A stretch of DNA of 64,000 nt from Trichostrongylus colubriformis (Eukaryota; Nematoda; Chromadorea; Rhabditida; Trichostrongylidae), in assembly GCA_963978905.1 (NCBI GenBank), contig OZ022258.1, positions 51,010,591 to 51,074,590 on the forward strand, read 5' to 3'. This document shows, piece by piece, positions 53,331 to 64,000 of the stretch. Below the pieces are notes generated by a model. That model did not search any database, had not been told where the DNA came from, and saw only the letters and a program-made list of their open reading frames with translations. A program made the position numbers and the translations under genes. The stretch's first letter is position 1; the number at the start of each line of letters is the position of its first letter.

Positions 53331-54281
53331 ATCGGCAAGGAACGAGATACATGTTCCAGGTAATCGATCTACATCCATGGCTGAGTGCCTACAACAGAGA
53401 CCAATGCCATAAAGTGCTCCTCACCTTCATATATTATCACCGCGACCCATTTCTGTCAGAATACCTTTTTCCGAGAGACAGGTGGTCCAAAGCGCTGTAT
53501 CGTTGCATATCACACAGTGTATTGAATCTGGCCCCTCCAAGACGCACAAGTCTTCCATTCATTCTGGATGAACTAACTGGTACCACATTTGTGCCGAATA
53601 ACAAAAGTATGACTTGATTCTTAGACCGATGCAATGTTCAGACAGGCAACTTTCCCAGGGCTGGAATCAAAATCCATTCTCGTTGATTTTACAGATGCTT
53701 ACTCATAACCATCTGAAACTCTTAAGGCATTTGAATTTAATGAAAAAAACTGAGAAGTGGGAAGATATCTTCTTTCTCCTCGAAAATATCTTTTTGTCAA
53801 GTTCAAAGGAGATGATCTACGAGCAATCCCAGTAGAAAAGGCGCGCATTAGGGGCTTCGGCGGTCTTCCCAATGGTCGAGTGAAGGGTCGTATGGGCCCT
53901 AATCTTCGGATTTCTGACCGCTCATTTTCATCACACTACTTCGCATCTCCACTTTCATATTTCATAACAGGCTCGGAACCAAGAAAAAGATAGTGTGATT
54001 AGGATTCGCACAATTTTGATCACTGTGTGTTAATCACCTGAAACGAGAAAGCTTTATTCGTAAATACCGCAAAAATTTAGCCGTAATTGACAGATGATCA
54101 CTCGAAAAACATTGAAATTTAGGAAGATCAAGCAACAAATCAACAAGAAAATTATTCCTCAGAAGCTACTTAAGAAAATGCAAGGAGAGTAATGAATAAC
54201 CGGATTAGGGTTGGATAGAAAGAGGTGAATAACATCACGACATTCAAAACAACAATAAATGTGCCATATTACCCCACAGGT
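53331..54281. other. No recognisable feature
   Basis: An 88-codon plus-strand frame at 53351-53617 was not recognised. Nothing else was seen before the LSm5 stop codon. Confidence 0.4.
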
Positions 54282-56026
54282 TTACACTTCCGGTCCTTCA
54301 CCACCAGGTACAAGCATTGTTATATGATTTCCGTTCAATAAAATCGTGTCCAATTTCGTCACTCGTTTACCGTCGGGAGTCTGTTCATATTCGACCTGAA
54401 CGATAAACCGATAACAGTGACCCAGACTAAAATCCGGACCACAAGAACATTCAGCTCACAAGTACTACTTGTTAACTACGTCAGAAAAGATAGTGTTCAA
54501 TAGAAACAAGATTGCAACAACATACCACGTCTTCCAGCACCATATTTACATAGTCATCGAATCCCATCAAAGTTCCAACAATCTCCTTCTCTCCTGAATT
54601 TTCATCACATTTTAAGAACCTTCCAAGATCACTACTGAGCAATGAGCAGAACAGATTTCTCGATTAGATGATCCTCACTATATCTTGCGCTATAATTTGC
54701 TAGGACTCGCCACTTCTTACGATTACTTGTAAATAAACATCCAAACCATCCTAGTCAGGATACTACAAAAATACTGCTTACGGTAATCTCCATTTCCATT
54801 CATTTAGGACTGTAGCCTCCACGAAGCTCTAGAAGGTTCCGCTTTATGTGTCGAATAGATAAGTACGATTAAACGCGCGATTGTGAGAAAAATCTATAGT
54901 TCTCAGAATCTGTTCACGGGTACTACAGGGGGTGCCAAAAAAAAGTATTTGCCCACGGCTCACATCTGCCAATTATACAAAACATAGGGAAACGAAAGAA
55001 ATAAAAGTATTGGGGCAAAATATTCCCGGAGTGTTCCTCTAAAAGCAGGAACAATCTGTGGCTCCTTAGTTCACCTTATAAAAAAAATATAGATTTCATT
55101 CGGCGCAGTCGGGCTTTGACGTACCTACAGTATCAAGGTCCGCGTAAAATGGTGAAGCCAGGCTCCGTGGTAGGTCTTCTGTGGGAAGCTTCCTGAGGAT
55201 TGGCCCTTCGGTTCGTGGAAGTCACAGAGCCCCTGCGGCTTGGACAAGGCTGCTATGATCCGAATTATCATTTTCACGCCTCAAATTCGCCTCCGGAGGG
55301 GTTTCAGTGATAAGGCCACGTTTTGGCTCTTGAAAACGAAGAGCGCTGGGAACCCGGAAAAAACGGAATGTTAAAGGACACCACCCATAATGAATCCCCT
55401 TAGGTAACCAGAGTGAACGGACTTCAGCAAGGTTGTGAAAGAGGGCGACGAAATTTCGGATTTTGCCCAGCTGAGGTGACACATCTTGTTCACTCTTTCC
55501 TTGCTTCCGTTCCTGCTCGTGCAGAAGGCTGCCACTGAGTACAGTGATACAGTAAGGTCTGCTCTTAAATCTGGGGATAAAATACCTCAACAGCATTTGC
55601 TGTAGTTCGACTAAAGTGGGGTTGAAAGTGGAGGAACAAAATTACTTTTTTTGGCACCCCCTGTATATTGGAACGAGAACCGATCCTATAAACGCACGGA
55701 AATTTTCCACGCTTCAAAAATGACTCTCTGCACTTTCATAACGAGGAAGTAGCAAGAATACAAAAGCAAGAAAAAGAAACCAATGAATTTACATGAAAAT
55801 CGAGAATTCTCAATGCCAAAGAAAAAACTCAAGAACTTAGGGGATGAGTTATCTTGCAGAAAAAAGCAGCCTTAGATTCCAATACAAGAGAGCTCAAAAT
55901 TGACATATTGGAAACATTAAACTAAAGGGTATCACCTTTCATAATGACCCAGATCCGTGAACCAATGCACTTGTCTACCAATTCGAGTGGCAGTAACGTT
56001 GATGGATTTGTCGTTGTTGATGCCAT
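54282..56026 (-). CDS. lsm-5: U6 snRNA-associated Sm-like protein LSm5 (3 exons, complete)
   Basis: LSm5 is one subunit of the LSm2-8 ring that binds the U6 snRNA 3' end in the nucleus, and of the LSm1-7 ring in cytoplasmic mRNA decay. Exons: 56026-55936, 54593-54526, 54395-54282; all introns GT-AG, phase kept; total 90 codons plus TAA, as in other animals (about 91). The protein starts [20 protein letters not shown], has [11 protein letters not shown], the Sm1 part [17 protein letters not shown] and the Sm2 part [20 protein letters not shown] at the C terminus. The acceptor TGATTCAG lies one base before the ATG, which suggests spliced-leader addition. Intron 1 (1.3 kb) carries a TA-flanked MITE. 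Confidence 0.97.
54926..55663. mobile_element. TA-flanked element, CAGGGGGTGCCAAAA family, copy 2, in LSm5 intron 1
   Basis: TA flanks both ends (54924-54925, 55664-55665). It is similar throughout to 27297-28043. A minus-strand frame at 55222-55596 is open for 124 codons. Its counterpart in copy 1 is recognisable in parts ([12 protein letters not shown]) but contains a stop. Confidence 0.85.
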
Positions 56027-58088
56027 TCTGAATCACTCTTTTACAAGTAACTTGAAGACCTTTTCACGTTAACTACGCATTTACGAACACCGATGACGAA
56101 GTTTCTATCGAAATTTCTGTTGTTGATATAACAATTTGAGGTGCAGATACCTTCCATTCTCCAAAAACGCTCAAAAAATTTTAAATCTTCACTTGGAGAC
56201 TATGTCGATATCTTGCAGGATGCGTATACGTTTCGAAACCTCGAGTGGATCACTGCTTGAAAGCAGCCTACGGAGATTTAACTTATGCTCGATTTCAGTT
56301 AACTCCAAAAAACGAATTTTATCGCACAGCGTTTGCTTGTGCACTGCTAAGTACTGCCTATTTCGGAGCGCTTGATAGGGCGTGGCCAACGAACTTGTGT
56401 GAGGTGCATCAAACTCTCTCACGCCGCAATACACTCTACCTCTCGCCGCACACTATCACTCTCGCCACTCGACCACGCCCCCTCTCAATCGGTCCGAATC
56501 GACTGTACCTAGTTCAGCGCACCATTACGATTCACAAGCATTTTTAGGGACCAGCAAATTTTTCACAAGATCACCGACATATAAAAAAAGAGTCCTCGAT
56601 TTTATAAAGGAAAATAAGACCGTGCTGCTTCCATCCGAAGGCACGACCTTGCTTACGATACTTCGACTCTTGCTCTCACTACTGGTCATCACCGCACTTT
56701 GCTGGTGAGTATTAAGCGTGCTACTAACATTTCTACGGTGATATCGAATAAAAGGAAGCACATCTATCAATACATGAGAAGGTTCAAGCTTCTTCACCCA
56801 TGCAAAAAATGTAAAAACTAGAACTACCAGCAGACCCTCGCTACCACTTCACGCAGACATTTGTAAGGCTCTTATGTACTACAACGTCACCACAAACACC
56901 GGTCACTTCAGGGATGCACGAGCTCACACCGTACCTCCAATACTGGCATGAACGCAGCGCCTATGTATCCTTCATCATCGCTGAAAGCGCAGAGCATGGC
57001 CATAGCGGAATAGTAAAAGGAACCCCATTGCTTGAAGTTCGGTTGTGTAACTGCTAATTACGTATGTTTCAAAGAATGCATAAGCAAAGCGTACGCTAGA
57101 TCGTCCACGACTTGTGTCAACATATGTAAACCTACCATAGAACAAAAAAACCAAACAAAACCAAAAAACAAAAAACCAAAAAAACAGACCAAACAAACCA
57201 CCAAATTCTTTGACTGACTTACAAAACTACCACTGGACAGAAAATACTGGGATCAGATATACTAACTGGAATAAACCTAATTCTTACAATGTCATAAGAT
57301 AAAACTGATTTTATTCAAGCTTGACATTATTTAGCGACACCTACATGGTTTATTTAACCGAATTGAAAGTAACAAACTCAATTAAAAGCCCATTCCTTAA
57401 CTTGCAGATAATCAAACAACTCGTAGTCACGATATCAGTTCACACACAGTCTTCAAAACGAATATTGCGATAAAGATTTATTTTAGCGAAGAAATGTGTT
57501 ATCTTCAGCATGTATTTCAGTACAGCTGAAATAGAGAACAGAAATCAAGAAAGCTTCCATCAGCATTGCATCGTGAGTAGTATGAAAGCTATATTATTAT
57601 TATATGAGTTACTCAGCCCTGTATCTATGTTACTTACAAAATAGTCTGCATAGATAATCTACATACTTTGTATTACAAAACACATGAAGCAGTGACCCAC
57701 AGCTCATAAATGAAATTGCAACAACAATATTATTATCAAGAAAAGTGCAGATTTATAGTGCACCATGATTAGCAAAAGCCAGGAACAGTTAGCCTGCTCC
57801 AGGGAGTAAAGGGAACAAAAGTAGATATTAGCCGTTGTTGAGGGAACACAACATCAGAGAGGGAAGAATATGAGCAGATCACACGAGTTTCGAAAATAAT
57901 ACATCTATGGATGGCAGAATAGAAAGCAGACAATATTTGACACAAGAACTACAATCGACGTCGAAATATATTGGCATGAATATGGAAGCGGCACAACGTT
58001 GATCTAAATGTCACTGGTTGAGCAAGAAACTCATATAAGGAAATAAAATTCAAGGAAAAAGTCCAACCTCAAGACATAATAACACCTC
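56027..58088. other. Intergenic region between LSm5 and EB1
   Basis: About 2 kb with no recognised gene. It holds an A/C-rich low-complexity tract (about 57140-57205). The splice acceptor for LSm5 lies at its left edge (56028-56029). EB1 transcription would end in its right part. Confidence 0.5.
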
Positions 58089-61000
58089 TCACTGCTGCTC
58101 TTCATCCTCGTCTGGTGCAGCAAAACCTTCCTCGGTTTCGTAGAGAATTTCAAGAATTCGTGCCACTTCTACAGTACCAATCGACTCGTTATCTTGGCAG
58201 ACAACCTGAACATAATCCAATTTCAATAAAGAAAACAAGGAACACCTCGATATCAACGTCTACACTGCTACAAATATTGAGACGATGAGGGTTAGTATGA
58301 AGCTGAAAATACCAGCTCAATACTAACCCGCACGTTTCGGAATACGGTAATGGTAACTGTTAGAACTGGTACTACAGTTTCCACTGAAACGATAACTGCA
58401 TCAAAGGTATCCCAAGAGAGGGGCAGCTTTGGCTTACGGCGACTTTCAGTTGGTCAGTTGCATGGACGCCTTGCCATGGCGTCGACTGCGAAACCATTGG
58501 GTTGCTTTAGAATTATAATCACCTTTCTCACCCTTAGGCCGCGGTCATACTCAACGCCGGTAGGGCATGGCTGCGTTCACAACCAGCGAGGGAGAGTTGC
58601 AGGGGGAGGTGCAGAGATGACGCAGGCAACGAGGAAAGGTGGCATGGGCGGAGACGCAGAGATACGCAGCCACGCCCTGCCCCTTCACAGCGAAGTATGA
58701 CCGCGGCCCTACTCTCACTTCTGTTGTTTCTCTTGTCTGTTGCTCTATGTTTACTTGTACAACACCGTGGATGAAATCAATTTCGCTCTACGCGACACCA
58801 AATGAACGTGGCGACGTGCCGTTCGAAGTAAGGCGCGCTAGAATCAAGATAGCGCCCCAAAGCTTCCTTTTTTCAACGCGATTTTCGCTACATTTACAGA
58901 AGACGCTGTTTTGGATTATGTTTCCCTTCCTTGCCACCCTCTCGGTGCCTTTAAAAATGGGAGATGAACAAGAAAACCCAATTTCTTGATCTAAGCACAG
59001 AAGAAGAGGCTAACGGATGCTTAGGTCACTATTTATATTCCAGAAATAGGCAACACTGTTATCATGTAGTATATCTGATGATTTCATCGTAAAGTTCGAC
59101 TTTCTTTTACTGTATACCCGATCATTCATTTTGCCGCACGGCGCTATTTGTTTATTTTATACTCAGCTGAAAATTTTGTCTTTTCAGGCACTGAAATGAA
59201 ATTTTTTGAACAATAAAAAAATTCGGCAATGAAGCTCCATCAGAAACTAAAGCGTATCGCTGGTTTAGCGAATTCAATAGTTGTCGTAGTTCGCTGTTGA
59301 TATTCGTGAAGGACGTCCAGAATCGGCACTTGTGCCAGAAAACATCGATGTTGAAGCGTTTGCAATACATATGATTAAGTAAGATCGCCATGTCACCTAT
59401 TCTGAGATTGAGGCATCCTTAAACATTACTTCCACCAGCAGACATGCAATTTTACATGAACACTTGGGTGTGCGGAAGTTCCCGTTAGATTCCACACAAT
59501 TTGACAAACGCACAAAAGAAGCCTCGTGTCGATTGGTGCACTAAAAAGCTACAAAAATTCAATCGTGGTGCTTCAAAACACGTTTATAAAATCGTTAATG
59601 GTGATGGATCGTGTATATATTCAGATGAACCCGAAAGTAAGCAAATTTCAGCTTTTTAGATCATTTCGGTTTTTCTTTCAAAATTTTCAGCGGAACAAAT
59701 GGATGATCGGGTATTTAGTAGAAAAAGTTAAACTTTACGATGAAACCATCAGACAGACATATACTCACATAATAAGAGTATTGCCTTTCCCGAAATATAA
59801 ATAGTTACCCTCGTACAGAAAATATCGAAGTGCTACTGCATGAGACCACTTCAAATGCCTCATGAGAGCAATGACGGTGAAGTAAAAGAATACGTAAACT
59901 CGATGGGGGATCAGTTTCTTTTTGAAGAGGGCCACACTCAGGGTGACTTTTCCCAAAATATAGTTTAAAGAGCACTTTAGCATAGTATACTAAAAGATGA
60001 TTTATCGCAATGGGGAGCCGAAAAAATAATGAAAAGCCTGCTAGATGCAAGATAAAGAAAAGGATTTCACTCGAACTGCAAAAATGGCAGGATTCCGCCA
60101 TTCAAATGATAGAATATAAAACCTTAAAGCAAAAAAAAACTCCTTAACAGTCCCAACAACATACCTCGATTTGCCGCAGCTTGTTGAAGTAGAAGTCACG
60201 TTCTTTTTCCAAACTATTCAGCACCGCATCACTTTCACCCAATTGACGAGTAAGCTAAACAAGAATATTTGAGATTTTCTCCTTGCAGAAGAACCCAAAG
60301 CTCATATACCAGCGACTATGAATTCCATTTTTATCGCAGTAAAACCAATGAAACCTAGCTACAAAAGCTAAACCAAGCCTGAAAATAGACCTCACTCACA
60401 TCATCAACCTCTTCTTTGAGCTGCTTCAACTGCATGGCGTCAAGAGAAGGTGCTGCGGGTGCAGGGCGACTCGCTGCAGAAGCTGGCTGAAAAAACCTGA
60501 CCATGATTTACAAACGAAGTACTTATGAAAAATAAAAACAGGACCCTCACATTCCATTTATGCATATTAGGAAAATATATGAGATGCCAATGACGAGACA
60601 TACACGCCACACCATCGCTTATTCGATGCATACGCGGTTTCGCGCTCAATCGGACATTCATCATCAGGAAGCAAAAAAAAATTGAAGCACTGGTCGCTAC
60701 AGGCCATACGCATGCGGTAAAAATCGATAGTACTCTATCAACTCATGCGATTTTCTTAATATGCTCACAAATATAATTATACCATAGTCGACTATGCGAT
60801 ATTAGTCCATAGCTACCGAAGGGTTTATTTAAGTGCCCCTCCCAAAGATTTTTAAATGCGGCACGCAAATCATACTCGTGTGGTGAAGCATGACATTGGT
60901 CACAAGTGGAAAACTTTCTGCTCACATGATCGTTACAAAGAGGTAAATTGAATCTTACTGAAGAAATTTTCTTGATTACATTTCACAAAGCAATACATTG

Positions 61001-63011
61001 TTAGGGTAAAAGAGATTAAGCACAAATTGAAGCTGCGTTAAAACCGTTGGAGCGGCTCGCTTCGGAATTCGTTGAACTTACTCGGGCTTGGACGACTACG
61101 CTGAGAAACCAATAGTGTGGATGCTTATGAATAAAAAAGCTGCTGCTTGCTAATGAATAAATAAGGAATATGAGAGGCATAAACAAAACCCCACAAATAC
61201 ATTTCTAGGCAATACCGAACAAAAAAATGTTGAAGGAATCCTGTCGTCGTATAAACTGACCTTTTGCACTACATTGTTGTTTATTTTGGCGGGAGCGAGA
61301 GCTGGTGCCGGCTGGCGATGTGCAGTAGCGTTCGTGGCTGTTGCTGGACGTGGTTTTGCTGGCGTATGATTTATGGTGTACGAAGAAGAGTTCCGTGATG
61401 GTGGACCCGACTTCCTGTAATGAACCACACTGAATCACATATTCGCAATTCCTTTAATTAGCCCTTGACGCCCCATGAAGTTGTGAACACCGTCTAAATA
61501 ACTATCTCGAATAATACGTGCAGAACAAATAAGGTGGAAGGATTACTTACGCTGCTGAAACACCCGTGCGAGTCGGCATCTGCATTCGTGTAGCACCATG
61601 CGCTGGACCTTTCCCAGCTGGTGGGTCCGCGGGAAGAGGTTCTCCTCCTCGTGCTTCTATTGGATTATACTCATGACCGTCATAATTCGCGTCAAAAAAC
61701 TTCTTGAACCACTGGAGAAATTCGAAATTGTCCTGGAACGTTTATTAGATATCAGGATGCATGACGGATTCTAACAATTCACCAATCTTCTTGGCCCTTT
61801 CTCTGAAAGATCCCCATCGCAGTAATGGAAGATCAAGAAAGAAATGATGAAAGCTGTCGTACAAAAAAAAACAGTTTATGTCCTCATAATAGTGAATTCC
61901 ACATACCTGGAATTTTCCTTTTATGAGCTTGTCAACAGGAACAACCTTCTCGACACCGAGTGTCTTCCACGCTGTCTGTACAATCTTCCAATTTCCAAGC
62001 CAATCTAATTCAAGGATCGAGTTCCACTTGACTTTCTTCAGTGGAATAGAACCGGGGAAAAGAAAATCTGTGAACTGAAATAAGAAGTAGTCAGTCGACG
62101 CTATACTTAAACACGCCATAAAAAGAGCAAACATGCAGTTACGAAAATGCAGACGCCATCAATGTAAATAAACTCTGCATCACACATGTGAGGGCCGAAC
62201 AACCTTTAAGAACCTTACTCCGATCCCCTTAACCTTAGCAATCAGTTCTTGTATCCACTAATCCAATCATCCACACCAGTTATCACATACCAAGGATAAG
62301 GAAAGGGCCCATACAAACCCTAACTTTCGAAAATGCAGCTGACAACCCTTTGACCTACTTGCTGTGAACGCAACTTTATGGAACAGATGTGGAGCCACTG
62401 ATAAGCTGAGAATTTGAAAATACACTCAACAAACTAATAAACATATGCTCAAAAGCTTTTACGAAATAATTGCTTAAGAAGTGATGCTTAACTGACAGCC
62501 CCTGGAAATTCAAATACCTCATTACAACTTTCTCAAATAGCAATATGAGCTACTGCATCATACTGCTCACCACTTGCCGTTAACACAGCCTTTCTGAGGG
62601 CATGGGTGAGGCCTTGGGGAGAAGAAAATAGAAATGACCTGTCCTGATATTACTCTCAGATGGTGCCTAGAGCTGTGCTATGTTATTACACTGACCTACA
62701 CGCGTTATGTGACGAGTTAAAGAGCTAGCTCATTCTGCGCACTCATTTGGTTGTAAGCGCAGGTGGATTGTAATGACCCAACAGTGCTGCTAATCAATCA
62801 TATGAAAATAATAGCCGCACAATGAGAAAAATAAGTTCTCATAGAGTAACAGTAGTCAACAACCAACCTGAGCATATCCTGCTCCTGTGTGTAACTGTTC
62901 AATTTTTGTGAAGTTACTTTGCAGACAGTCGTTCACCCACATCAACATCTCATGTCGCGACAAGTTATCTGTCGTCGCCGACGTTGCGTAAACATTCACT
63001 ACACACGCCAT
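58089..63011 (-). CDS. ebp: Microtubule plus-end binding protein, EB1 family (7 exons, complete)
   Basis: EB proteins track growing microtubule ends and recruit partners. Exons: 63011-62868, 62074-61907, 61732-61551, 61414-61261, 60486-60400, 60254-60165, 58205-58089; all introns GT-AG, phase kept; 313 codons plus TGA. The calponin-homology domain spans exons 1-3 ([70 protein letters not shown]). A Pro/Ala/Ser-rich linker follows (about 150-265). The EB-homology coiled coil is [19 protein letters not shown] plus [10 protein letters not shown] and [12 protein letters not shown]. The C terminus is PDEDEEQQ, without the EEY/F tail of vertebrate EB1. The start ATG lies six codons before NVYATS. 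The last intron (about 2 kb) contains a MITE and a mariner remnant. Confidence 0.96.
58537..58708. mobile_element. MITE of the GGCCGCGGTCATAC family in an EB1 intron
   Basis: Ends GGCCGCGGTCATACTCAACG and, reverse-complemented, GGCCGCGGTCATACTTCGC are flanked by TTA and CTA. It belongs to the same family as 53063-53235 and has AGGGCATGGCTGCGTTCAC inside. Confidence 0.75.
59074..59755 (+). pseudogene. Mariner remnant in an EB1 intron
   Basis: Ends TCTGATGATTTCATCGTAAA and, reverse-complemented, TCTGATGGTTTCATCGTAAA are present. Between them, with stops and shifts, are [45 protein letters not shown] and [14 protein letters not shown], then [17 protein letters not shown] at the first catalytic region (DE changed to DG). 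The C-terminal catalytic part is missing. It is a dead, internally deleted copy on the strand opposite to the host gene. Confidence 0.8.
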
Positions 63012-64000
63012 TCAACAGATTGTCTGTCTAGCTATATACGTGCCAATCTAAAATACGGCATAGTGCATTGTTTTTATAACCATCATAAAACCTGCACCGA
63101 CACAAAGGACAACGACAGAAATGACAGCTGCGAAGCGAAGTGGGAAAAACAGAGTTCATGAATAATTTACATCCCTTTTCAGAACGCGTTATTTCCGCAA
63201 ACCAATGGCATAACACAAAATCGTTTTGCATACTCGACCAAAGCACATAGCGCATTAAACCACCAAAAGTTCATGGATTGAAATTTATAATTACATAGTA
63301 CACCTGTTGAATGCTTTTAGTATGCAAGCACTATGAAGAAGGCTTCCCGAGCACGATGAAATAGAAGAAACTTCCTGTGAATGAAAATAGAGCTAATGAA
63401 TAAAACAATCAATAAAACATGTCGCCGCAGCAAGACTTCAACCTTCACTTCCATGGCGCCTGCTAGATCCCATTCTTTTCCAAAAACTCACGCGGCAGTT
63501 TAAAGAGCACTTCTTTGCACTCACTAATACAACTTTTGCCGTTTTCCTTATCAATGAAAAACGATAATCATAAGCAGTGGCGAAAAAGCCATTGCGAAAC
63601 TGCAAAAAAAACGCCACTATCCAGCCACCTATCAATAAAAGCGACACCGCATATTAATTTATGGTACCAGTAAACGTTCAAATAATCATTGGACTAAAAA
63701 TAAAGGAGCAAGAAATGGCGATGATCCATCACCTATGCAAGCTTGACTTAAAAAAGATTAAAAGGCCAAGAGATAGTGGAATCACAGATACCCTGTAACT
63801 TCAAGGGTTCATAGGAAACAACCATCAAATCGTACCGGAAGATATGAAAATCGAAACGACAAAAGAGGTACACTACTAGTATGGCGGCCAAATGTCACGT
63901 TTGACCTTTGCATGCGCCTTAAAAAACCCGTACGAGGTTAAAAAACGCTCATCGTGTCACTGCTGTAGAGAACGCAACTATATAAAATAGCAGAACGCCT
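63012..64000. other. Upstream region of EB1, no gene recognised
   Basis: This region should hold the EB1 promoter or a trans-splice acceptor (GCTAG and ACAG lie 14-33 bases before the ATG, but no strong TTTCAG). No other gene was recognised before the right edge. Confidence 0.45.

Noticed and set aside
63438..63647. 69-codon minus-strand ORF upstream of EB1
   Set aside because: No similarity, no splice support, and typical length for chance frames in this DNA.
1..64000. CRISPR array, prokaryotic operon or integrated virus
   Set aside because: No regular short repeats with spacers, no ribosome binding sites with gene strings, and the retroelements present are ordinary LTR elements or the single RT gene.

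Overview
The window reads as nuclear DNA of a clade V, strongylid or hookworm-like nematode. It has small exons with short GT-AG introns, a splice acceptor one base from a start codon (the pattern of spliced-leader trans-splicing), moderate AT content, and dense Tc1/mariner, MITE, BEL/Pao and Gypsy sequence. No prokaryotic or viral gene organisation is present. All exon limits were placed by eye from splice sites, reading phase and remembered homologues. No search was run.

Three host genes are supported, all on the minus strand. From right to left they are a microtubule plus-end binding protein of the EB1 family (7 exons, 63011 to 58089, complete), the U6 snRNP-associated Sm-like protein LSm5 (3 exons, 56026 to 54282, complete), and a mitochondrial-type medium-chain acyl-CoA synthetase of the ACSF2/acs-2 family (15 exons found, 33590 to 22663, lacking only the 5' end). 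Between LSm5 and the synthetase lie about 20 kb made largely of transposon debris. From memory, lsm-5 and acs-2 are also neighbours in C. elegans, so this may be a conserved pair pushed apart by insertions.

The left third (1-22 kb) is accessory DNA. It holds a degenerate tandem array (1-560), a copy of an unclassified repeat (1870-3745), a mariner-derived palindrome (3987-4675), and an AT-rich reverse transcriptase gene of an unusual class broken by one frameshift (5646-7480). Next comes a nearly intact Gypsy element (7569-12199, one 1377-codon ORF) whose outer LTR end is replaced by a snap-back inverted copy. Then follow TTAA-flanked MITEs, a 1.57 kb palindrome (15415-16987), an apparently intact DD34D mariner with a 700 bp leader (17967-20114), and another palindrome (21331-22110).

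The synthetase introns (22.6-33.6 kb) carry MITEs, an internal direct duplication, foldbacks and hairpins, and a duplicated splice acceptor. The 34-38.4 kb stretch is a run of four adjacent Tc1/mariner-type elements with TA target sites. The 38.9-43.8 kb stretch holds two more copies of the 1870-3745 repeat; one is split by a dead mariner and a TTAA MITE. The 44-53 kb stretch has a possible LTR-element 5' end, a BEL/Pao gag remnant, and several MITEs. A recurring theme is DNA transposons turned into long inverted repeats: at least six occur, some within introns, so transcripts could form double-stranded RNA.
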